DNA of 64,000 bases from Chromobotia macracanthus (lineage: Eukaryota > Chordata > Actinopteri > Cypriniformes > Botiidae), in contig JAZGTH010000008.1 in the NCBI GenBank assembly GCA_036877525.1, forward strand, positions 2,384,001-2,448,000. The letters run 5' to 3'. A program made the translations under genes and the position numbers. The first letter of the stretch is position 1. Each line of letters opens with the position of its first letter. This document shows, one piece after another, positions 25,547-38,000 of this stretch. The notes beneath the pieces are model-generated. The model was not told the origin of the DNA, made no database searches, and was given only the letters and a program-made list of their open reading frames with translations.

Positions 25547-25547
25547 G

Positions 25548-28500
25548 TGAAGCTTACTGTAAGAGCAAGCATTTATATTTTCATATGCATAACTTTACAT
25601 AGTAATAGATCCATTTTGGGGAACAAAAGAGAAAACAGATGTGGTAAAGGTCATTCTGATATTTTTCTGATGTTTATGCATTAGTTTTGCCCAACTAAAA
25701 CCACGTGTTTTGCATTCTTGCAGTCAATGTAGTTGCACACACACATGCACGAAAAACACATCGTCTCTGTTGCAAACCAGTGCTTTAATCTAATTAGGCT
25801 CCGTGTATTGTCTGCACAAAAGGATAGTAGATGCTCGTTCTTGCTATTAATATTGCATGTATCACAATGTAAATCACCTCAAAGTAACCTTTTAAAAAAT
25901 AAGGAAAACAAACTTGCAGTTTAAAGGAATCAATAGATTCTACAAACAAGAAAAACACATTCATGAACAAAATCTATAAACAGCTTTGCTGTCTTATAAA
26001 TAGATATAATTTAGATAAACGTTATATATTAGAAAACGTTGCATCATTTTGCTGACTAATAGTAGTAATAACCTAATGCTAGAAATCAACATAAAGGTAA
26101 TGTCCCTCTATGCACATGTAGCTTGTACAGAAATTAGCCCTGTTAAATGAAGGTCGCCTGCACAACATTTTTCATTTCAGCATCAGTATGAATTCAGCTG
26201 AACTGTTGTGCTTTCTAATAGGATTGACAATGTAAACAACACCTCATCTCTTCAGAATGAAACAGGTTTATTTTAGATTATTTCTACATCATGTAGTGGA
26301 GCAGATTATAGAACAAGTAAGGATTAGCATTCAGGTATTAGCTGTGTAACACTATTCCAATCATTATCAGCAGGAAATGTTCCACATTTTTCCTGTTTTG
26401 TCGACTTTGCTGGGACACAGGAAAAAATCCCTCCCCAAAAAGTTGCCAAGAAATATTACCATAAAAAAACAACCAGCAACCACCAACAAATAATATTTTA
26501 TTTACATTGGTCTGTGTGTGTGTGTTAGTATTTTTCATTTATACAGAAACATTTCTATGTTTTTATTTTATTAATTTATGATTTGTAAAGTTTTGTATAT
26601 GGGAAGCAGATTTTATTGTGGTAAACAGAAGGGTTGCTGGTGTAAATGGGTCTGTCAATCACAGTAAGTACTGTGCTTCATTTCACATTTAGAGCACCAG
26701 CAGAAGGCAACTGTTCTCCACTTACAGGACGTCACATGTCGACAATTAATTTTCTGTTAAAATGTCCTCAACATAACAGATTAAAATATAGCTGTCCAGA
26801 GACTGTGATGGTTTAGAAGACTTATAAATCTCCTTCATATAAACTTGTGAAAGGGTAGACCAAGATGGGCAAAGTACAGTATGTGTGTGAGCTACATACA
26901 GCCTTAAAATTCCCCAAAAATGTGTACAACAGCATTTTGGATAGTTTAGGATATTTTCCATTACACTTAAATATTGAACATGAACTTTTTACTCTATTAC
27001 ATATTTTATTATTTTTAATGCATTAAAATAGCAAATCATTGTTGGTTTCTTTTAACTGGAAAATCCAGCTTTTTTAATGTCAAGAGGGAAAGTTATAGGT
27101 TTAATATCATATTAAAATGTATAAAATTTACTAAAATTGTGTGGGCAAAGATATCCTCAAATAATCTTCCATGGTTGTTCCCATCTGCCTTGTTATGAAA
27201 AAATAATAATGGAGATCATTTTAATACCACAGTTTCTCCTAGACACTAATGAGAATAAATGGAGAGAAAACAGTGACTTGTGCTAAAATCTCCTTTTTTA
27301 AGACTTTTTTGACACATTTTATCCTCTGGGTCTAGCAACCAACTATATTTGAAAAAAACGTTTAAAAACCTAAAGTAAAAAAAGAGAATATTTTGAATAA
27401 ACTGCTTTAATTCCATTCAGAAACTATCAAGTAACAACCCCACCCACCAAACCACACCCCAACCCCTGACTGAGAAGATAAAGTACAACAATCTCCCAGG
27501 CCTCAAAGGATGTTAACATTCTGCTTCCTCCATGAGCGCATAGCTGTCTGGATTACACAAATGTAAAATAACTGACCTGTAAAGAGGACGACTTATACAA
27601 ACAAATGCCAGTCTCTCACATGTAACGCTAACACAACCTTCAACAGCTCTGACGTCCATGTCACTGTATTACGCTGTGATTTATTATTCTCTTGCAAACT
27701 CTCCCATTCTCTTTCTCCCTGTCTCAGAAACATAATATCTGCTAAAACAAATATCTGTGAAACAAATCTAACTAGTGCTGAATGGTTTAGCAACTGTTAT
27801 TAAGGTCACTGTAATTTAAAGTCAGTGTTACGTCTGAACTTGAGGGCTCGATGCGAAGCCATCCACAGGCAAGTAGATCCAGATGTGGAGCAAAGGCCCA
27901 GGTTCTCTGAGGTTCACTAGTTAAGATTAATATAGCCCAGACATTAGCATATACAACTGCTGTACGATGACCTCCAAGATTCCAATTCATACTATTTACA
28001 CAAGAGGCCAAAAACCACATTCTGCAATAATGTTGTCCCTAACCCATTAGGAACTTGGAGTGACTTTATGTCTTATCCAAACTGTATAATTATCTGAAGT
28101 TTATACAATCGAGATTTCATCTTTTGAATTAATATAGACCAGAATGTCTCAGAACCATGGACTAGAAATTCTAAATGAGTTTAATTTTACTAATAATACA
28201 GTTATTTGCTTTTGTTCAGAGTATTTGCCATTATTGTAGGGCCCTCCACACACCATTAAATTAAAAGGTGTTTCGTACATTTACTTCACAATGAACTGAA
28301 GCCAGTTTCTGCCCCAGAGGGTGAAGCCACATAATCTGAAAAAATGCAGACAATTATGATTATTTATTTATTTACAGTCATTTATGCCTAGATAAACTAT
28401 AGGGCTGTAATAAATTTGAATTATCCCTGTACACCCTATATGGTCTAATGTACTCAAAAATCAAACACATTGATTGCCTTGATTGAAACATTTACACAAA

Positions 28501-29659
28501 TACAATATTTTATAGATATAAAAATTTGATTACCAAGCTTAAACAGACCCCCAATGTTATTTGAAAACAAATTTCATTTTAACAAACAAACAAATTAAAA
28601 ACAATTTAAACAAGTTGATAAAAAATGCCTTTACTTTAAAAAGAATTTATCTGTGCTTCGCCCTGTTTGTACATTAAGGTACCGAACAGTTCTTTTGTTG
28701 TAATTAACATGAGTACAGTAAAAGAAAACGAATGTGACACTACAGGTCCCCTCTGAGGTCAATAATCTTCAGAAATAATTGCCCGCATTTTTAATTGAAA
28801 GAAGATGGAAAATATTTCATAATCATACATAATTGTAAATGCAAAATCCCCAGTCCAGCTGTGTCCCCTTGATTAATTCTATTCACTTAAAGAGAACTTC
28901 TCATATAAAAGATGATAATTATAAAACTTTTTGAATATATACTGCTTATTTCCATAAAACATTATTGTTCTAAATGTATTTCCTAAGTGCTCAGTTATGC
29001 ATAAATTGGATGAAATGAAAGTTTAAACTCATCTTAACAACTACACAACCACAAGAAACTCATGGGACAGTAAAGCCGGGTGGCATAAAAATGTAATTTT
29101 CTATTTATGTCCACCAATGCACTAATATATATAAAAAGGACTAATTCTTAATACAGCGTTGTACCTTCTGATTGACTATGATTTATATTTTTTTTAAAAA
29201 AACATCATTTGGAGTGTGTGTGTGTGATTTTCACACAATTCATACAAATGCCTTAAATATTAGGGCAAAAACTTTTTTTGACTGGAACTGAACAAGGACA
29301 ACTGGATGGTTTCTTACAAAGGCTTGATTATTTTTGCAGTCTTGTTGGATTTGGTGAACCCAGCCTAGCTGGATTCATGTAAACCCAGTCTGGTTTGAAT
29401 CAAGTCTTTGTTGCTTTGTTTGTGCCTGTCCATATAAGTCTCAAAGTATTGAATATATTACAGTTTCAATTCCTTTAACTAGATTTGCATTTCCTGAAGG
29501 AAATACCAGTGCTTGCGAAGCAGAAAAACAACAGTGTTAAAGTTTAGGGCAATATGATAGCTAGAAAAGGTATAAACTCAAGAACAGATACAGCAAGAAA
29601 GAGAAAGAGAGACTGAAGGTTATGTTTAATATAGATGGAAATACAGACAGCCTCTCTGC
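25548..29659. other. Non-coding stretch right of the CpG block
   Basis: AT-rich unique sequence with no exon I can support. The region 28740-28880 is a less repetitive block. Poly-A or poly-T runs near 27340-27400 and 29190 are short. Confidence 0.4.
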
Positions 29660-29835
29660 CAAATGTGCATCAGGGTGTTGCTATGCAGTTGTTGGGTTGT
29701 TCAGAGTGCTTGCTTATTGGCCATGCCAAGAGAGCCCACCCCAAGTTTCCGAGCTATTACAGTCTCTAGATATGACTCTGGCCACTCCTACAATGTCTGT
29801 GGGATTTCTTTGCCTGCCAGGCAAAAATCATAAAT
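29660..29835 (+). repeat. Dispersed fish repeat with a 'gttgctatgcagttg' head
   Basis: The block starts cagggtgttgctatgcagtt and continues gcttattggccatgccaaga, gagcccaccccaagtttccg, cagtctctagatatgactct and finally ctgccaggcaaaaatcataa. This order is familiar from many teleost loci, where the head is often expanded as a GTTGCTA-type minisatellite. Here only about one unit of the head is present. The 77-codon frame across it is chance. Confidence 0.45.
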
Positions 29836-32800
29836 CTGTTTCCTTAGAAAAGTAATAGCAGACCTCTTTTCAACAAGCTGCACAATCTGAGATATAACTC
29901 TTCTGGCACAAAGAGTATCACAGCTTAAAAATTAAGGTTTTGTTCAAATCCTTAACCCTTCATATCAGCACAACTAACAGTAATGTTTGCCTTAGCAAAT
30001 GCCACAAAAAACATAAAAATTAAAAAAAAAAACATTTGAGGAATATCAATACAGTTCTGCCTTGAAACCTCCATAATAATTATAATAAAGCTCCTACGGA
30101 AATGGTTTTCGCATAAAAATTCATTGTAGTGTGTCACTCTGTATCTGTGAGTACAATAACTGTTGTCCTTCGGCTGTCTGGGAACCAGAAGAGATATTTA
30201 TTTAAACCATTAACAAAAGAAGAAGAAACATTTGCAGTGAGAGAGCTCTGTGGCCTTTGACTCATTTGAAGATTTGCCACCTACCAGAGGACAGTTGTAC
30301 ACACAGCCGGAGGATATAACTTCAGCAAAAGAGTATGACCTCTATATGCCTCAGAGCTCCAAATCACACAGACCTTCATTTCTCCCATGAAAGACATCCC
30401 CGCTGCTTGGGCTTCACAGCTGCCCAGCTACTCCATTGGAATATATTGGATTATTGGGAGAGCCAAGCGCATTGTGGACTCTAGCCTTGCTGGGGTTAAT
30501 TTTAATGTTAATTTACTACTGCAGAGTATCTTCTGCAATACAATGGGCTGAAAGAGGGAAAGACATCCCTGTCAACAAAATCCCAACCAGTGTTATGAGG
30601 TGGCCGACTCCTTTTTGTGGCAGAAATAATCCTCCAATCACATTGGAGCCCAAGTCCTGGTCAAACTGTGTTAGCCTATTACACGGCAACAGAAAACAGT
30701 AAGCATTCCCTTCTCATTTGGCATGAAGAACCAGCTTCCAGAGTGATGAACTGTACATTTTTCCACTCAGAAATGTACTGGAACCTCATGTAACCTTCAT
30801 TGTTTATACACACAGCAATTTTTCCTTAATTTGTCTTTAATTTAGTAATACATAATTTTGTAGTTCATTTACTTGGGTGGGATTTGTTGGTATTAGGTTT
30901 TGGCTTTGTCATAGTTTCATAGTACTCATTTCCAGGAGCCTATTGTCATATTTGCCACACCTTCAGACCACTGGAAATGTCAGACGTCTTTTAAAAACAT
31001 AGCCCTCCTATGTTCATTTGTATATGTAGTAGGTGATTTGAGAAAAAACACAGCATACGGCTTCAAAAACCTAGTTACAATAGCTCACACAGTCAGCAGT
31101 AACTTTACGCAAAATAAATCAGTTTAAAATTGGTGATGAAGTCAAGAAACGGGCGCGGTGGATGACATGACCAATCTCATCACTCTTCAGCCCTGAACCA
31201 ATGTCTAACAGTAAACCTTTTGCTGTGCTGGTAATTTTTTTTCAGGATTTTTAGAGAAATCTGAAATACTATCAGTGTTAATAAAAGGAATCTGAGGGAG
31301 CGTATTGTCATTCTCTCTTGCCTGACTGTCCACAGAATAAATCAGCTCCCACAGATTTGCCCCATGTTTTTGACGTAGAGCACCATTGCTATAGTATTTC
31401 CAGAGAATGTCATATTGCAGATATGTGAAACTGCTATACGTGAAGCCGAAAGCCAAGAAATGTCATTTCTTTGACATTGTACATATTTCAGTGGATTTTC
31501 ATTTCTGTCAGTTATTACTTCCCTATACATGCCAGGAAGCAGAAAGCCCACAAATTATTTAACTAATTTTTCAGAAATCTTATGAAAGCCTTTTCTCTCT
31601 TTTCCAGAAACTTCAGACAGCCTCAATTAGCAATAAAACCAGCATTAAACTCATGCATGTATTCGGTTGCAATAATTACTCTATTGACAAAAGCATTGCC
31701 GGGGGCCCTTTTGGGGTGGATATTCTCTCTATGGCTTGCCGTCGGGCAGTTGTTGAAAGGCTTGGTTGCACCTTTGAGTGACTGCTTGTCAGCAAAGTTC
31801 TCTAGTATCAGACAGAAGCTGAGCTCAGGTGACTGGGAGCCTGAACCATCATAAAGTCTTGCAGAGGGTCCCTGGAGCCCAGCTGCATTTCCTTACCATC
31901 ACTCAACTCGGAAACATTTCATCCACGGCTCTCTCATTTATTGCTTAGACTTGTAGTTTTGTGCTATTATCTTGAGTCTCTAAATGTTTGGCCATTAATC
32001 AATGGATTATTGCCCTGATTTCAAGACTTCAAGAAAAATATTTTTTAAATTTTTTATTTTCATTAAATTAATTAATGCTAGAATTGTGTGAGAGACATAA
32101 TTATGTGCATGACTGACGACTCTTGAAGGACCTTTCGCAATTAAATGTATTATGATTTTTGTCTTTTGGAGTGGTGTCTGTATTTTGGAGCATCGGCATA
32201 AGCATATGGCATATGGTCTATTAAAAGTAATCAAAGAGTCAAATACAACATTCCATCCCACTGTGCTGAAGACATGATCAATATGCAGCTACAATTCACG
32301 AACCAAGAAACTGATTAGAGGCAGTGTGAATTGATTATTCCACACCCACAATGATCTTTGCATTCTCACACTGATTATTGCATGCAATTTCCTTATAATT
32401 ACTTACACTAATCTCCCCATATGCATGCTGATCTCTCTGTGTTCAAAGACCTTTTTATTATGATACTTAATATACCATCTGATCTCTCTGTTCTTAAGGT
32501 GAATTCTTCATTCTTCCTGTGAACTCACCATACTCAATCTGATTTCATTATATTCTTAAATTGACCTCATATACTCAGTCTGATTTCACTATATACCTGA
32601 TATGATCTCACTATGCCCAATATGATCTCTCCATACACTGTCTGATCTCGCCATACTCAGTCTGATCTTACCATGCTCAGTCTTATCTCCCATAAATATA
32701 TCACAATTCTCTCTTGGATCTCACCATATCTCCCAGTGATCTCTAAACACTCAATCTGATCTCTCAATTCTCTGTCTGATTTTTCAGTTTAATTTCACCA

Positions 32801-33280
32801 TACTCATTCTGATCTCTCCATACTCTACATGTTTCTATTTTCTAAATCTCTGATATTAGCGAGCCAAGATGATCTCAGCCTTTAATCTGTCTGTTGTTAA
32901 TATACTAATCCTTCTGTTTAGGCATTACATACTAAAGGCATTATATGGCATTACATAAAGGTAAAAAAATAAGTGCTGTAAATTCTTTGTTTACAGGATG
33001 TTTTTCAAGAACCTATAATTAGTTGGTCTAAAAGAGGAGTAAACAGAACCAAAATCAAACACTGGAGAATGCATGCAAGTTTGCTCATCGGTTTCCACTC
33101 ATACAAAAAGGGCAAGATGAAAATAAAATTACTGTTTTAATGCTACTGTGGCTCCACTTGAGTGGAGCTAGTCGGTTCTACCCTGAGCAGTCTGGGTCCT
33201 CTAATATACTGCAGGTTTAATTGCAGTCACAATCTATACAAACTTATTAATGTATGATACGTTTTTTTTTATTTCTCCAG
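29836..33280. other. Non-coding stretch with candidate conserved blocks and a degenerate tandem repeat
   Basis: The blocks 30300-30700 and 31640-31860 are less AT-rich than their surroundings and contain chance frames. The tandem repeat at 32395-32825 is listed separately. An 18-bp near-palindrome (gctccacttgagtggagc) sits at 33151-33168. Confidence 0.4.
32395..32825 (+). repeat. Degenerate minisatellite, unit about 20 bp, 'ctgatctcaccatactcagt'
   Basis: Across 430 bases the phrase ctgatctc(a/t)ccatactcagt recurs with many changes. Examples are ctgatttcactatatacctg, tatgatctcactatgcccaa, tatgatctctccatacactg, ctgatctcgccatactcagt, ctgatcttaccatgctcagt and ctgatctctccatactctac. Spacing is near 20 bases, or multiples of it where units are lost. 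It looks like an old tandem array decaying in place. Confidence 0.75.
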
Positions 33281-33373
33281 GACAGTTTGGAGAAACTGCC
33301 AAAATTCCTCCTGTCCCGAGCTCCAGTGCTGCGGTACCTGATGGCGAAACCCAGTTATGACATTCTACAGTAA
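33281..33373 (+). CDS. Candidate terminal coding exon, 30 codons plus stop; gene unknown
   Basis: A T-rich tract (gttttttttttatttctccag) ends at 33280, giving a strong acceptor. From 33281 the frame GAC AGT TTG GAG AAA CTG CCA codes DSLEKLPKFLLSRAPVLRYL, then MAKPSYDILQ, and stops at TAA (33371-33373). No good donor follows, so it would be a last exon. Codon use is gene-like and the block is GC-richer than its flanks. A second frame is also open (QFGETAKIPPVPSSSAAVPD, ending GETQL at a TGA), so the reading frame is not certain. I recognise neither peptide. It could be the 3' end of a divergent transcript from the CpG block, an alternative exon, or a conserved element that happens to follow an acceptor-like site. 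Confidence 0.3.
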   Translation, partial: DSLEKLPKFLLSRAPVLRYLMAKPSYDILQ

Positions 33374-33800
33374 AGCAGAAAAGCATGCCACACCTCCTAC
33401 TAAACTGAAATAACTCAAAGGATATAACAAGCGGCTGTCAGCGAATGATAAAGTACCTGATCTGTGACAGCCCAACCTTGTGATACAGAGAAATGGACGT
33501 CTATAACAATCACTGTCAGAACGTGAGCAGGAAGGTTGTGTAGATGTTGACTGGAGGAGATGTTTGTGGAGAAACTCCCAATCTAAAAGATATAACCTGC
33601 ACTGCTAAAACCAAACGCTCACCTACTGTAGCACTTTAAACACAAACCTGCCATGATAAACTGCCATCAGGGCTTATTTTTAAAAAATCAACTTGATTAT
33701 TTACTGAATACCTGCTGCTAGCCATGACTAGTAATGATGAAGACCTTGGAGACGGCAACATATCTTCATAAAGCACCTGAGCTTGTCATATGAGTAAAAA

Positions 33801-33940
33801 ACAGCTTAACTGGTAAAGCATGGTGCTAATAACCCCAAGGCCATGGGTTCTATTTCCAGGGAATACATGTTCTGATAAAATGTTTACTTTGAATACACTG
33901 TAAGTTTCTTTGGTAGAAGTGTGTACCAAATTCATAAATG
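33801..33940 (+). mobile_element. tRNA-derived V-SINE, diverged copy
   Basis: The head cagcttaactggtaaagcat and catgggttctatttcc keep traces of A and B boxes. The body has tctgataaaatgtttacttt. The tail is gaatacactgtaagtttctt followed by a damaged ttggataaaagc and ttcataaatg. The order matches the intact copy at 41054. Confidence 0.7.
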
Positions 33941-34542
33941 TCCTAACCAGTTGCGCCATCACAAGCAATACATAAGATTTTGTCCATATACTGTATATCT
34001 CAGTATTTTTTCTATCAAACTGTGAGCAATAAGCAACCACCAACAAGTCTTGGGGTGTGCTAAATAGCCCCGCCCACTGTGAAATCTCATTGGCCCAAAA
34101 TCATGCTCCACATAACTGTATATCAAACACCTCTTGATTGGCTGTGACTGTTTCGCACAATGTAGCTGTTTAACATTCACAGTAATGAGACAAACTGGTT
34201 GCAGTGTTGCATCGCTCTTGTTCAGGGCAAAGTTTAAGGATCTCAGTTATATTGCATTATGGGCCAGTGTAGAACAACAGCTAACCTTTATTCAAGAGTA
34301 AGATTGTTTTTTAAGATGCTCCTACATGCTCGAGTGCATTAAATAAATGAAGGAAAAACTTAACAGGTGGAAAACTTTGGAAGAATAATTGTGTAAAGGT
34401 TTGTGAGACATTAAGCAGAAATGAAAGGTCAGTACACTGCTGGATGTTTAAAGGATGAGCAATCAGGCAAGTGTCACTGTGAGCTGTAGCCAGCAGTCTT
34501 GCACCAAACTCCCTTCTGCCGACTCAACAACAACCTGGCCAC

Positions 34543-34640
34543 TTAAAGTTGCACTCTGTAACTTTGGCCTCTCTATTGCCATCTCTACCGGACACATAAA
34601 ATTGCAAGTTACTTGAAGAGTTTTTTTAACATGATGACAA
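34543..34640. mobile_element. Fragment of a DNA element with a 'ttaaagttgcactctgtaactt' end
   Basis: The end sequence (34543-34565) followed by ggcctctctattgccatctc is a familiar terminus of short teleost elements (TTAAAGGTGCACTCTGTAA type). The other end is not found. Confidence 0.35.
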
Positions 34641-34969
34641 GTGTAAACTTGAATCAACTGCTGTTGATTCAAACTACAAACGATCCACCAGCCTCAGAAC
34701 CCACACGTGATATAGTAGCAGGATCTTCTTTCTGCGTAAAGACATGAGGTAAAAAACTAACACTGACATTACTGATAGTAAAAAACTTGCTCTTCCCTGA
34801 AGCTCAAACCTTGGGTGAAAATTCTATTGGAAATTTTGGAGTCAACGAGATCTGGGCCAGACACATGCTGTAAAAATGATCGGTTATAATAATAACAATA
34901 ACCACTTAAATGTTGGTCTGTTCCTCACTAAGGGCTATCACATGGCTATCACATTTCCTCAAAACAATT

Positions 34970-35062
34970 CCACTTTTGTGTTCCACAAAAAAACAGCATA
35001 CATCTTTAAGGGTGAGCTAATTATAACAGAATTTTCATTTTGAGGTAAAATATTACTTTAAT
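34970..35062. mobile_element. Fragment of the TTCACCCAAAAATGAAAATT element family, right end
   Basis: The sequence cttttgtgttccacaaaaaa, then catctttaagggtgagctaa and acagaattttcattttgagg, follows the right end of the element at 17005-17306. The left end is missing. Confidence 0.5.
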
Positions 35063-38000
35063 AGATTCCCAGACCTGCTTCTAAATAACCCCTCAAACAA
35101 GATTTGTGAAATCAAGCACCAGACAGAGAACGTAATTAACATTTCTATCTGTTTTCCCCACGGCTCTTTCGCCCCATTAATCTGAAGAATAAAGTTTGGC
35201 GACTGCGGCTGTTGTGTTGTTGTTGTTACTGATTGCTTTCAATTCGTCATAGTCATAAGAATGTGTTAACAACTAAAATAACACTCTCATCAATGCTGTG
35301 TCAGTATTCCCAGCCCACGTGGCATGTTACATCACTTCACAGGCCACACAAGAGCATATTACTGGGAGGGACTTACTGCTGTCACCCTGAGCCAATCAGA
35401 TCACGGCTTATTCCAGGGACCTTTCGGGCACATCCTCCCAGCACTGTGACCCCCCTAATGGTTGCAATTATTTATGATTTTTCCAGCAGGTTACAAACGG
35501 TCTTATCTTGGTTTAATAGGCACATGTCGACAGGGGCCGCATCACTTAAAGGGTAGTAGCAACATGATGAAATGACTCCACTCTTAAAAATAAAGAAAGG
35601 AATTGATTATAGTCTTCATCCTGTTCTATAAATACCCAGCATTTCAGTTGGCCCGTGAGGCAGGCAGAGGAAGAAAGATAGAAGTAGCTTGCATCAGATA
35701 CTCTTAGCCAACCCATGTGAAATATTTAAATGAAAGGAGTTTTTCTAATGCATAAGCTAATAGAAAAGCCTCTCTGTTGGCACCAGACTGTCTGACACAA
35801 ACTCAAATTGATTCCTAATTGAGTTTGTATGGATTTTGATCCGGCTTTTGTTGGTTACATTAAGACCTGACCAGTCTCATTTCACTGGGGTCTGTGTGGA
35901 CTGCAGGCAGCTCCACACAGAACATTGACTTGCTCTGTGAGTACTAAAAAGGGAAAAAACAAATCACAAAAACGTGTAATGGAAGAATCTTTCCTTTATT
36001 TTTCTGGACTGTTTCCTTTCTTTATCTGTGCTCTAGGCTCCAGATAAATCAAAAGAGATTTCACTAGGTGACAGAAAATGTTGTATTATTTCTTTAGGCT
36101 AGTTGCCTACATATTTCATAAATGTTTTCCTTTTTTATATACAACTAATAAAAACATACTTATGTTTTTAGTTTTGTACAACATTAAATGTGTGAGAAAC
36201 AAAACTATGGCATGTATCACGTTTTTGCCTTTGGACTTTTCTGTTCATTCTTTTCTTTCATTCTGAATGAAATTTTCAGGCTATTTTGGCAACTTTATCT
36301 AATTTGAAAGACTGTGCTAGGCAGACTAAATACTTTGAAATCTAGGAAAAAAGAGGTTAAAACCACTCAGGTAGACTATAAGTACTGCACAATGAAGAAC
36401 CTAGTGGTGAATTAGTGAAGTCTCTGTGGCTTATTTAAATGGCCAATTATTCGAATCAAAGGGAGAGGGGCAGCGGGCAGTGGAAATAATTTAACTGTCT
36501 TTTCAATTGGTCAGCTATTAGGGTAAAAGTAAATTAACACACTCTGTGGAGACTTCAGTTTTTTTTAAAAGAGCCATCATTTTTCTTTGTTTTTTTTTAT
36601 TAAATATATTTTATTTTATAATTTGCCAAACGCATGGTGGAGTTTCTGTGATTAGGGGAAATTATGCCAATTTCCTTTACTATTAATTTATTAAGGCTTA
36701 ATTAGTTTTCTCTCTCTCTATCAAATGGACTTGACTAAACTCGGATTGTGGAAATACAGTAAATTCCTGCTTAGTGAGGTACGTCAAAAAGAAAACCCTG
36801 GTAGAAATGGACAAAGACGACTGAATCATTTAACAAAGAAATAGCTTGGCATTGCAAACCATACAAAATCTTCAGTTAGATGTCCACCACAGGTGGACCA
36901 AGGCGGTCTCACAACATCTGGGATGATGTCAGCAATGACTAATATCATACTGAGAAGATCATACAGTGAGAAATGAAGTCCAACACAACCTGGTCCAGAA
37001 GCTCTTTCCTCCAAGTTAGACCAGCTGACTAAAATTCAGTTTTGCTTCACCTCTCGGGTTTCATTGGGAGCATTAGGAGAGCTGTTAAATAGGATCTGGA
37101 CTGACGCCAGTATTTCCAGGTTAGAGCCACAGTGGCATGGCTCTCTTCTCACGGACTGTGGCACCTTTTAAAACAACAAGGTGCTAACTGCAGCATGCAT
37201 TGAGAAATTCTCTGGAATGCCCATCAACTGACCTCCACGCCGGATGGCATAAATGACTTTCTAAACACCACGGCAGTCCAGAGGACAGACAGGTGCTGAG
37301 TTGTATAAAGTGTTAATGTGAATAATGACATGTGTCAGTGTTTGTGTACTGTAAGGGCCACAGTAAAAGGAAAACATATCAAAACAGTTAGAAAGCCAAA
37401 AGCACATCCACGTGTGTATGTGGAGTCTTATGGCTAAAGTTTTGTTGTTTTTTAAAGTAACAATATAAGCCAGGTTGAAGGTTCCAAGTCTATGACAAAC
37501 TTCTAAAGTAGTTCTAAGAAAGTTTCTGAATTTGGGTTTGGTCTGGTCTGACATGAATTAATAACTGTAGACTGTAAATGAAACAACACAAAAGTGTGAA
37601 TGATGTGGTAAAGATCACACATTAAATGCTCCAACACCATGAAAAACCTTCAAGCGCTCCACCTAAAAAGGCTTAAAGTGTTAGGTTTACTACTCCCTAA
37701 TAGAAAGCAAGATGTTTATAAATTCAGTTGTGATGCTTCTAGGAAAAGTCAGGAGGGATTTTATCTAAACTGGAGAAACACACATCTTTGTAAAAAACAG
37801 AGATTAAGCACTTAACAACCGCTTAAGTTCAAACTGCTTCAAGATGACTTTCAGACGTGGACACACATGATCAGTCAAATCAGGCTTTTCTAAATACAAA
37901 GCAAAATGATCAAGTGGTGGTGCTAACACAAATAGAAATTCCCCAGCAGCTCAATGTGAGCAATATCAATGCCTGCATATTGTTTCCCAGATGAGAGATG

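Noticed and set aside
30436..30702. Plus-strand frame with a hydrophobic segment
   Set aside because: The hydrophobic run looks membrane-like, but it lies in a candidate conserved non-coding block and has no splice or promoter signals.
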